Notes: generated by a model from the letters alone, not told the origin. A stretch of 5,409 nt of DNA from Candidatus Omnitrophota bacterium (GCA_028717025.1 JAQUOR010000127.1:1-5409); one strand, 5' to 3'. Positions 1 through 5,213 are shown, numbered from the stretch's first letter. Program-made: numbers and translations.

Positions 1-453
1 CTGCAAAAGGTCTATGCGGCCGTAAACGAGAGCTCTATAGGTAAATTCTCCCGGCTGTGCCAAGCGCGCTCCCCTGCTTAATACGGCTTCTAAGATCTTA
101 TTAAGAACGACTGCCCCTCCGTGCGAAGAAATTTCCACCACATCTTCTTTTGTATAAGAATGAGGCGCTCGCATGATGCTTACCAGCACTTCATCGATTA
201 TTTTTTCTGATTTTAAGATCTTTGGACTTTGGGCTTTTGATTTTTGGCTTTCTATTATCCAGCCGTAATGAAGTGTATATGTCTTTGCCTTCTTGATATC
301 TTTTTTATTTTTAGGCAGAAAGACCTCTGATGCGATAGAAAGCGCGCATTTGCCGGAAAGTTTAATCACCCCTAAGGCGCTCGCCGCCGGAAACGTGGCG
401 ATTGCGGCAATAGTATCATTGATGTTATAATTTTTTAGTTTTATCGGGTTCAT
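1..453 (-). CDS. mnmE: MnmE (TrmE) tRNA modification GTPase, N-terminal part (3' end outside window)
   Basis: MnmE works with MnmG to install the carboxymethylaminomethyl group on wobble U34 of certain tRNAs, using a one-carbon tetrahydrofolate derivative bound by its N-terminal domain. Only the first 151 codons are present (the family is about 450 aa), so the helical and GTPase domains lie beyond the window edge. Visible family motifs are DTIAAIATFP (13-22), VIKLSG (29-34), APHSYTKEDVVEISSHGG (96-113) and GARLAQPGEFTYRA (128-141), followed by GRIDL. The usual glycine-rich stretch after DTIAAIAT (typically PPGxGGIG) reads FPAASALG here, so it is divergent. The loop after HYGWII (62-67) holds about a dozen extra residues (68-79), encoded by a 7-nt tandem repeat described separately. 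The ATG at 453 is the only sensible start; no clear Shine-Dalgarno precedes it. It lies 102 bp after folC. Confidence 0.95.
   Translation of the reverse strand, partial: MNPIKLKNYNINDTIAAIATFPAASALGVIKLSGKCALSIASEVFLPKNKKDIKKAKTYTLHYGWIIESQKSKAQSPKILKSEKIIDEVLVSIMRAPHSYTKEDVVEISSHGGAVVLNKILEAVLSRGARLAQPGEFTYRALVYGRIDLLQ
217..251. repeat. 7-nt tandem word array inside mnmE
   Basis: On the plus strand five 7-mers follow each other without gaps: gatcttt, ggacttt, gggcttt, tgatttt, tggcttt (consensus roughly kGRYTTT). On the coding strand this reads as AAAGCCC-like heptamers. The array encodes MnmE residues 68-79 (ESQKSKAQSPKI), at the point where the family normally has a short turn before the IDEVLVS strand. 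Because 7 is not a multiple of 3 the peptide itself is not repetitive, which argues that the DNA, not the protein, drives the pattern. Confidence 0.75.
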
Positions 454-479
454 AATAATTTTGATGTCTTAAGCTATAA

Positions 480-571
480 ATCGCATAGCCAAAGCGCAAA
501 AGAAAAATCAATGTAAAGATAACTTGTTGCCTTTGTAATTTTTTATCGCTATGCGCTATGCTCTATGCGCT
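480..571. repeat. Imperfect inverted repeat of 7-nt words, folC-mnmE junction
   Basis: The right arm is a clean period-7 array on the plus strand: tatcgct, atgcgct, atgctct, atgcgct, ttgctat (544-578). The left arm (480-518) carries the same words in inverse orientation (atcgcat, agccaaa, gcgcaaa). Pairing 480-518 with 531-571 leaves a 12-nt loop and gives about 27 matching positions out of about 40 by hand alignment, best in the outer 20 nt. The folC stop codon (556-558) and its last few codons lie inside the right arm. On the gene strand no U tract follows, so this is not a standard terminator. The rest of the 454-555 gap is AT-rich with no recognisable gene. Confidence 0.6.
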
Positions 572-1923
572 TTGCTATTCTGCCTGCAGCGTGTAGCTTG
601 TAACAACTGCTTTGCCTCGCTTACCAGGAATAAAGAACCGCTGACGACAATCAATGAATCCTGCGTATAGAGATCTTGCGCTATCTTAAAAGCCTGGGAG
701 ATGTCTTGAGCGATCACCGCACGGGGCAGATCACACCGTTTTTTGATCTCCTGCGGAGCAAACGCGCGGGGATTCTTAAATGAAGTCAGGATAAGATGTT
801 TTGATCTTATTTTGTTAAGCATATTACGCACATCTTTATCCTGTGCGGCTGCGAAGATAAGGATGATTTCTTTCCCGGGAAAGTAGACTTTTAAATTTTC
901 CGCCAATGCCGTAAACGCCAAAGGGTTATGCGCGATATCTACAACTACCAAAGGTTTTTTTCGTATGATTTCAAATCTTCCTTCGATCGAGGCACTTTTT
1001 AACCCCTCTGCAAACCGTATCCGGCCCGACAGGACCGCCTGCGCGCGCAAAAGCTCTACTGCCGCCATGGCGCAGGAAGCGTTTTCTACCTGATATGCGC
1101 CAAGAAGCGTAATCGTCAGATGGCGCATAAGGCGTTCATTGAATTGAAAATCAAAAATAGTGCGCCGGTTATCACGGTGCCGGATGCGCGTAAAAAAATC
1201 TTTGCCGGATAAAAAAAATGGCGCCTGCTTTTTTTTGCACGTTTTGCGTAAAACCGCCAATACGGACGCCCTCTGAGAGGAAGAGACCACTCTAACTCTC
1301 TTTTTTATGATACCCGCTTTCTCTGCTGCGATGTGCGATAATTTTTTTCCCAGTTTATCCGTATGATCGTACCCGATATGGGTGATGATGCTGACTAAGG
1401 GCGTAACCACATTGGTCGCATCAAGCCTGCCGCCTAAACCGGTTTCTAAAACTACAAAATCGACTTTCTTTTCTAAGAAATATCGCAAAGCGACCGCGGT
1501 GTACACTTCAAAAAAACTAAGCTTGCCGAATTTCCTGCTCAAGCGCAACGCTTCCAGGGAAGGGCGCATTTTTTCTACGATCCTTGCCACATCGTTCTTA
1601 GAAATTAGCCGGCCCCTCATTGCTGATCTGCGGCCCGTTACTATCTGTATCCTTTCCCTGAAATCAGATAGATGCGGCGACGTATACAAACCAACCTTAA
1701 AGCCGCTTGCTGCAAGTATGCTCGAACAGAAGGTTGCAGTTGAACCTTTTCCTTTGGTACCGGCAATATGAATTGTTTTAAGCTTTTCGTAGGCGACGTT
1801 TGTCCGCTTAAGGAGTTCCTGCACTCTCCCAAGTTTTAATGATTCCCGGTAAGGGAAAAAAGCTTTGCGTTCATAGTCAACGAATGATTCAAGGTATTTA
1901 ATTGTTTGAGGATAAGTATTCAT
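556..1923 (-). CDS. folC: Folylpolyglutamate synthase / dihydrofolate synthase (FolC)
   Basis: A cytoplasmic Mur-ligase-family enzyme that ligates glutamate to folates with ATP, and in many bacteria also to dihydropteroate. The 455 aa length is normal. Motifs in order: P-loop GTKGKGST (55-62), YTSPHL (80-85), FFEVYTAVAL (137-146), ETGLGGRLDATN (160-171), HIGYDHTDKLG (182-192), EKAGIIK (201-207) with the family's carbamylated lysine as K202, GAYQVENA (275-282), IEGRFEII (313-320), DIAHNP (329-334) and SGSLFLVSE (428-436). Deviations: DIAHNP replaces the usual DGAHNP, and about seven extra residues (around 96-105, TGRRSAMRGR) sit after RERIQI. The last residues (QNSKAHRA) and the TAG stop are encoded by the 7-nt word array, so the C-terminus is probably repeat-derived. 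The ATG at 1923 fits family N-termini; the RBS is weak (GTGAG). Whether it also has dihydrofolate synthase activity cannot be told. Confidence 0.96.
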   Translation of the reverse strand: MNTYPQTIKYLESFVDYERKAFFPYRESLKLGRVQELLKRTNVAYEKLKTIHIAGTKGKGSTATFCSSILAASGFKVGLYTSPHLSDFRERIQIVTGRRSAMRGRLISKNDVARIVEKMRPSLEALRLSRKFGKLSFFEVYTAVALRYFLEKKVDFVVLETGLGGRLDATNVVTPLVSIITHIGYDHTDKLGKKLSHIAAEKAGIIKKRVRVVSSSQRASVLAVLRKTCKKKQAPFFLSGKDFFTRIRHRDNRRTIFDFQFNERLMRHLTITLLGAYQVENASCAMAAVELLRAQAVLSGRIRFAEGLKSASIEGRFEIIRKKPLVVVDIAHNPLAFTALAENLKVYFPGKEIILIFAAAQDKDVRNMLNKIRSKHLILTSFKNPRAFAPQEIKKRCDLPRAVIAQDISQAFKIAQDLYTQDSLIVVSGSLFLVSEAKQLLQATRCRQNSKAHRA

Positions 1924-1926
1924 GTT

Positions 1927-2017
1927 GGCTCACAAGCTCTTGAGCTCTTAAGCTCATGAGTAAAAAGAGGATTATATGTTTCTTATGAGCTCATGAGCAA
2001 AGGAGCTTATGAGCTTT
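1927..2017. repeat. Two inverted arrays of four 8-nt words (long imperfect hairpin), purH-folC gap
   Basis: Plus strand, left array 1927-1958: ggctcaca, agctcttg, agctctta, agctcatg. Right array 1986-2017: tgagctca, tgagcaaa, ggagctta, tgagcttt. The arrays are reverse complements in design: 1928-1960 pairs with 1982-2014 at 26 of 33 positions, with a 21-nt loop (1961-1981). Embedded perfect palindromes include atgagctcat (1985-1994) and ctcatgag (1953-1960). Seven T follow on the plus strand (2015-2021), so it resembles an intrinsic terminator for plus-strand (antisense) transcription; on the gene strand the tract is A and precedes the hairpin. It nearly fills the 99-bp gap. Confidence 0.8.
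1971..2000 (-). promoter_or_regulatory. Possible sigma70-type promoter for folC
   Basis: The minus strand has an exact TATAAT at 1976-1971, in the loop between the two 8-nt word arrays. Eighteen nt upstream is TTGCTC (2000-1995), a poor -35 with only the TTG matching. The predicted start would be near 1964, giving a leader of about 40 nt that contains one arm of the inverted repeat. The -10 is convincing by sequence, the -35 is weak, and AT-rich spacers produce such boxes by chance. Confidence 0.35.
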
Positions 2018-2022
2018 TTTTA

Positions 2023-3531
2023 TTAGTGGCGGAAATGACGAATACCGGTAAAGAGCATACTGACCCCCAGCGCATCGCATAGTTTTATAATATCTTTGTC
2101 CTTGATGGAACCGCCGGGCTGGATAATCGCACGTATTCCTTTGCGATACGCAAACTTAATGGAATCCTCTTTAGGGAAAAACCCGTCGGAAGCAAGCACT
2201 GCACTGCGCGTTGCAGCCGCCAGTGCTATTTTTGCGGCACCCACGCGGGAAGGTTGCCCTCCGCCAATACCCAGTACCGCCTGGTTCTTTGCGACGACAA
2301 TGGCGTTAGAGCGCACAAATTTAGCTACTTTCCATGCGAACATAAGGTCTTTCAATTCTCTGCCGGAGGGTTTTTTCTTGGTTACGACTTTCAATGCACT
2401 TTTATCGAGGGTAAGGGCGTCGCTATCCTGCACCAGACAACCGAACGCTGTGGTACGAATCGACTTGAGACTCGCGTAAAAGCCTTCAATGTCGGCTTCC
2501 AGAACCACGAAATTTTTCTTGGCGGAAAACATCTTTAATGCTTCTTTGGAATAGCCGGGCGCGATGATACATTCTTTAAATTCGCTCTTCATGATTTCAT
2601 GAGCGCTGTCCCTGTCCACTTTCCTGTTTAAACTGATGATACCGCCGAAGCTCGAGAGTGTATCGGTAAGGTAAGCCTTGCGATAGGCAAGCGATAATTT
2701 CCTGTCAACACCGACTCCGCACAACGACGCGTGCTTGACGATTGCCGCGGCAGGTTCATTTAGTTCCCTCACCATGGAAACGGCAGTATCTAAATCAAGA
2801 AGGTTATTGAATGATATTTCTTTACCCTGTATTTTGCGAAATTCCAGATGCTTCTCGTTAATTACCTTGTATAGGCTGCCCTTCTGATGGGGATTTTCCC
2901 CGTAGCGCAAGGCAGCTACTTTTTCCAAACTAAGGTTTAAAAATTCTTTTCCTTTAAAATAGCTGTAGATACAGCTGTCATATTCTTTGGTCAGATAAAA
3001 AACTTCCTCGGCAAGTTTCTTCAACGTCTCTTCCGATAGAAATCCCTTATTTTTTTCCAGTTCTTCGGTAAGCGCCTTATACTGGTTGGGAGAGCTCACG
3101 CAGGCAACATTTTTAAAATTTTTTGCTGCCGCGCGCAACATACTTGGACCCCCGACATCAATATATTCAAGCATCTCTTCGAAACCTATCTTTTCTTTAA
3201 GCTTCTCTTCGAAAGGATAGAAGTTCACCACCACCATATCAAAAGGTTCGATGGAAAGGTTCTTGATCTCCTCCATATGCAGGGGGTGTTTTTTATTCGC
3301 CAACAGCCCCCCGAATACTTTGGGATGAAGCGTCTTCACGCGCCCACCCAGTATTTCAGGAAACGAAGTAAGCGCTGATACATCCTTGACGATAAGACCG
3401 TCCCGACGCAGGAGCGTGGCAGTTTTACCGGTAGAAATCATTTCTACGTTAAACTGGGCTAATGTTTTGGCAAATTCGCTTAAACCCCGTTTGTCCCAGA
3501 CGCTGATTAATATTCTTCGTATTTTTAACAT
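2023..3531 (-). CDS. purH: Bifunctional AICAR transformylase / IMP cyclohydrolase (PurH)
   Basis: Catalyses the last two steps of de novo IMP synthesis: formylation of AICAR by 10-formyl-THF, then ring closure. The 502 aa length is typical. The N-terminal MGS-like cyclohydrolase domain (about 1-195) shows SVWDKRG (10-16), STGKTA (33-38), GGRVKTLHPKV (62-72), VVNFYPF (101-107) and DVGGPSMLRAAAKN (125-138). The transformylase domain (about 200-502) shows RYGENPHQ (209-216), the catalytic pair K266-H267 in VKHASLCG, FGGII (295-299), CLVQDSD (365-371), WKVAKFVRSNAIV (400-412), SDGFFPKED (448-456), QPGGS (471-475) and the RHFRH end. Odd residues: W12 where SVSDK is usual, K36 in STGGTA, and SL in place of NP in KHxNPCG (other families already tolerate S there). 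An AAGGG Shine-Dalgarno (3535-3539) lies three bases before the ATG. The gene looks intact and functional. Confidence 0.97.
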   Translation of the reverse strand: MLKIRRILISVWDKRGLSEFAKTLAQFNVEMISTGKTATLLRRDGLIVKDVSALTSFPEILGGRVKTLHPKVFGGLLANKKHPLHMEEIKNLSIEPFDMVVVNFYPFEEKLKEKIGFEEMLEYIDVGGPSMLRAAAKNFKNVACVSSPNQYKALTEELEKNKGFLSEETLKKLAEEVFYLTKEYDSCIYSYFKGKEFLNLSLEKVAALRYGENPHQKGSLYKVINEKHLEFRKIQGKEISFNNLLDLDTAVSMVRELNEPAAAIVKHASLCGVGVDRKLSLAYRKAYLTDTLSSFGGIISLNRKVDRDSAHEIMKSEFKECIIAPGYSKEALKMFSAKKNFVVLEADIEGFYASLKSIRTTAFGCLVQDSDALTLDKSALKVVTKKKPSGRELKDLMFAWKVAKFVRSNAIVVAKNQAVLGIGGGQPSRVGAAKIALAAATRSAVLASDGFFPKEDSIKFAYRKGIRAIIQPGGSIKDKDIIKLCDALGVSMLFTGIRHFRH

Positions 3532-3587
3532 ACACCCTTCGAATTGAGCCGCGGCATTTGCTCCGTCAGCTGGAGTAGATTGTTAGG
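3529..3587 (-). other. Bulged hairpin resembling a degenerate integron attC site, TPR-purH gap
   Basis: Read on the minus strand, the gap starts CCTAACAATC shortly after the TPR stop and contains AGCTGACGG (3571-3563) and CCGCGGCT (3554-3547). These pair over eight positions, with one G-U wobble and one bulged A, around an 8-nt loop. Integron attC sites have TAAC at the left end, an L'' arm with one extra unpaired base relative to L', and a matching GTTRRRY at the right end. The first two are present; the right end reads GGGTGTA and does not match. The site lies just downstream of a gene on the same strand, as in a cassette. There is no U tract, so it is not an intrinsic terminator. The attC identity is speculative. 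Confidence 0.25.
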
Positions 3588-3592
3588 AGTTT

Positions 3593-4375
3593 TTAATTAA
3601 TTTCCTGCTCAGAAACTTCTATCATGATTTTATAAGGAAAACCTGCGGGCGGATTAGAATCATACTTAACCCAGAGTGTTTTCTCCCACTTGTCCCCTTT
3701 GACGTTCCATTTTTCGATATCGATTGTTTTATTTCGTTGTCGAATATATTCTACTTTAGCCTGCGAGAATAAGCTCAAACCTGAGATTTTTAAAACCTTT
3801 TCTATACCCTTTATGGCATCACGGATTAATTGGTCACCTCCAATCGGGTTACCTTCAATATTTACTTTAACGCTTTTGTCTGGGTCAAAAGAGGATCGGT
3901 AATCAATGCTCAAATTTCGTTCCTTAAAAACAGAAAGCTGCTCTCCTACGAAATCACTTGGCTGCTGATAATCTTTTACGAACCCTAATGCTTTCGCTTT
4001 GTTATAATAGTCGATCGCCTCAGCAATTTCTCCATCGGAAATAAAATTAGCTGCGAGATAATACAATGAACGCGCATGCCTGGGATTTACGCTTAATGCC
4101 TTTTGGTAATTCTCAGATCCTGCCCGTAAATCTCCTTTTTTTGATTTTAGCAGGCCGATATTGAAATATGCTTCGCTGATGGTTTGAGTATAATAATCCT
4201 TTGGTAAATTATTTTGATCTGCCGAAACCACCTTTTGGAACTCCTGCAGCGCTTCCTCGATTTTACCCTGGTTACCTAATTGCAGCCCCTTTTGGAACGA
4301 CCGCTCAACGTCATCCGTTGTTGCCGCAAAGGCAACGTTGCACATCAGAATAAAAATTACAAATATTTTTTTCAT
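3593..4375 (-). CDS. Exported TPR-repeat protein of unknown function
   Basis: 260 aa. Residues 1-17 form a signal peptide: MKK, a hydrophobic core (IFVIFILMCNV), then AFA as a likely signal peptidase I site before ATT. There is no lipobox and no later membrane segment, so the product is probably periplasmic or secreted. Three TPR units follow, at about 24-57 (KGLQLGNQGKIEEALQEFQK), 67-100 (EAYFNIGLLKSKKGDL, YQKALSVNP) and 101-134 (YYLAANFISDGEIAEAIDYY). TPRs normally bind partner proteins. The remaining part (about 140-260) is a possibly alpha/beta domain that I do not recognise, ending in WVKYDSNPPAGFPYKIMIEV. GC is about 40 percent over most of the gene by hand count, against mid-40s in sampled stretches of purH and folC. 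A weak AAGAGA (4386-4381) precedes the ATG by five bases. Together with the attC-like hairpin after it, the gene may be an acquired insert. Confidence 0.85.
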   Translation of the reverse strand: MKKIFVIFILMCNVAFAATTDDVERSFQKGLQLGNQGKIEEALQEFQKVVSADQNNLPKDYYTQTISEAYFNIGLLKSKKGDLRAGSENYQKALSVNPRHARSLYYLAANFISDGEIAEAIDYYNKAKALGFVKDYQQPSDFVGEQLSVFKERNLSIDYRSSFDPDKSVKVNIEGNPIGGDQLIRDAIKGIEKVLKISGLSLFSQAKVEYIRQRNKTIDIEKWNVKGDKWEKTLWVKYDSNPPAGFPYKIMIEVSEQEIN

Positions 4376-4432
4376 TTTTTTCTCTTACTTACCGAGCACA
4401 CCGGTCCAATCCGATAATTTTTATTCGCGCCT

Positions 4433-5122
4433 TCAGACGCTGAATTTTATCTCAATAATATCGCCGGCTTCCATGAGGTAATCTCTCTCTACTGCCTTAG
4501 CCAGTCCTTTTGCCCGCGCTTCAGCCATATTAAAAAATTTATCTAAATCCGCGCTGCGTATAACTTCGCCCTTTATAAAGCCTCTGGCGAGATCGGAATG
4601 GATCTTTCCGGCAGCCTCCAGAATGCTGCTTCCTTTTTTCACTTCCCAGGCATGTACTTCCTTTTCGCCTGCAGTAAAAAACAAAAGTATCTCTGCTTTT
4701 TTTAAAACATCTTCGATGAGCGCATTAACGTCTTGGCTGTTCTCTTTATCCACACACGGTTTAAAACTAAAGGGGGCCAGCACTTTTAGAAATGCTTTCT
4801 CTTCTTCGCTAAACTGAGCGTCACAGAGCAAGGTCTCCTTCTCGAGCATGCCTTGTGCTTTGGTAAGCAACGCTCGCTCTGCTTCGTCAGAGGTGCGTGT
4901 TAAGCGCGTTTCGATCTTCTCGAGATCAATGAATATGAAATCAAGTTTCTTGTTGCTATCGAACACGATTGCATCGGCTTTCTCAAAAGACTCGCCGATG
5001 AATTCAACAGTGTAGGGCGTAATTTTCTTGGGAGAAAATTTCTTAACCAGTTTCTCGAAGGCCTCGTTGGTGTATTTAACTTTTCCCGGCTGGATATCCA
5101 ACCCAAACGTTGCTATTTTCAT
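4433..5122 (-). CDS. YchF-related protein lacking the nucleotide-binding G motifs (coiled coil plus YchF-type TGS domain)
   Basis: 229 aa, against about 363 aa for YchF/OLA1, an Obg-family ATPase that binds ribosomes. The C-terminus (147-229) is a clear YchF-type TGS domain: FFTAGEKEVHAW (148-159), AAGKIHSDLARGFIKGEVI (170-188), then GDIIEIKFSV. SEEEKAFLKVLAPFSFKP (105-122) and the helical stretch before it (about 66-102) match the end of YchF's coiled-coil insertion. The N-terminus aligns to YchF in pieces: KIATFGL like its first strand, then directly IQPGKV and ITPYTVEFI. Missing are the P-loop (GxPNVGKST) with switch I, the DxAGL G3 motif, and the NxxE region before TGS. It should therefore not bind nucleotide in the YchF way. 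The start is supported by AAAGGA three bases upstream and a promoter; the frame is open throughout, so it is not a decaying pseudogene. It may be ribosome- or RNA-binding through TGS (inference). Confidence 0.88.
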   Translation of the reverse strand: MKIATFGLDIQPGKVKYTNEAFEKLVKKFSPKKITPYTVEFIGESFEKADAIVFDSNKKLDFIFIDLEKIETRLTRTSDEAERALLTKAQGMLEKETLLCDAQFSEEEKAFLKVLAPFSFKPCVDKENSQDVNALIEDVLKKAEILLFFTAGEKEVHAWEVKKGSSILEAAGKIHSDLARGFIKGEVIRSADLDKFFNMAEARAKGLAKAVERDYLMEAGDIIEIKFSV

Positions 5123-5125
5123 AAA

Positions 5126-5131
5126 TCCTTT
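5126..5131 (-). promoter_or_regulatory. Shine-Dalgarno of the YchF-like gene
   Basis: AAAGGA on the minus strand, followed by TTT and the ATG at 5122. It is the strongest ribosome binding site in the window and fixes the short start of the YchF-like protein. A longer N-terminus carrying a P-loop is excluded because the promoter and fusA lie directly upstream. Confidence 0.7.
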
Positions 5132-5134
5132 GAT

Positions 5135-5203
5135 GATTACGAAGATTATAGAAAAATTACAGAGATTTTCAATCTCAGAAATCTTTTTCTAATCTCTGAA
5201 ATC
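5135..5203. repeat. Imperfect inverted repeat with short word repeats, fusA / YchF-like gap
   Basis: The arms are 33 nt each (5135-5167 and 5171-5203), separated by only 3 nt. They align when two small compensating gaps are allowed, around a shared GAAAAA core. Within the left arm gatt-type words recur about every 9 nt. Within the right arm a 14-nt word is repeated directly with one mismatch: aatctcagaaatct (5171-5184) and aatctctgaaatct (5191-5204). The repeat occupies most of the 91-bp gap and overlaps the promoter of the downstream gene. Confidence 0.65.
5145..5172 (-). promoter_or_regulatory. Sigma70-type promoter for the YchF-like gene
   Basis: The minus strand has TTGAAA (5172-5167, five of six consensus bases), a 16-nt spacer, and an exact TATAAT (5150-5145). 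Transcription would start near 5138, giving a leader of about 15 nt that holds the AAAGGA ribosome binding site. The -10 box lies in one arm of the inverted repeat and the -35 box straddles its 3-nt loop, so a protein recognising the palindrome, or extrusion of a cruciform, would affect this promoter directly (inference). It is the best promoter match seen in the window. Confidence 0.6.
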
Positions 5204-5213
5204 TGTTTTAAAT

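Noticed and set aside
454..520. Promoter for mnmE (TTTACA or TTGATT with TATGCG or TATAGC)
   Set aside because: Either the spacer or the -10 box is poor in every combination I tried; not better than chance in AT-rich DNA.
1382..1771. Plus-strand open frame of 129 codons opposite folC
   Set aside because: Its protein has no recognisable motif and lies wholly antisense to a well-conserved enzyme; it is a shadow of the folC codon pattern.
480..2017. CRISPR-like array or REP/ERIC elements
   Set aside because: Units are only 7 to 8 nt, contiguous and without spacers, and sequences differ between loci, which fits neither CRISPR nor a conserved interspersed repeat family.
2096..2538. Two overlapping plus-strand open frames opposite purH
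   Set aside because: Antisense to the conserved transformylase domain, no ribosome binding site, no family resemblance.
4391..4405. Small hairpin accg...cggt between the YchF-like and TPR genes
   Set aside because: Only four base pairs and no U tract; not supportable as a terminator.
4900..5106. Out-of-frame minus-strand open frame within the YchF-like gene, possibly a frameshifted G domain
   Set aside because: The frame contains no P-loop or other G motif and the main frame aligns continuously to YchF segments, so there is no evidence of a frameshift.
5123..5213. Hidden N-terminal extension of the YchF-like gene carrying the P-loop
   Set aside because: This stretch is inverted repeat and promoter, and the fusA coding region begins immediately beyond it; no coding sequence for a P-loop exists here.
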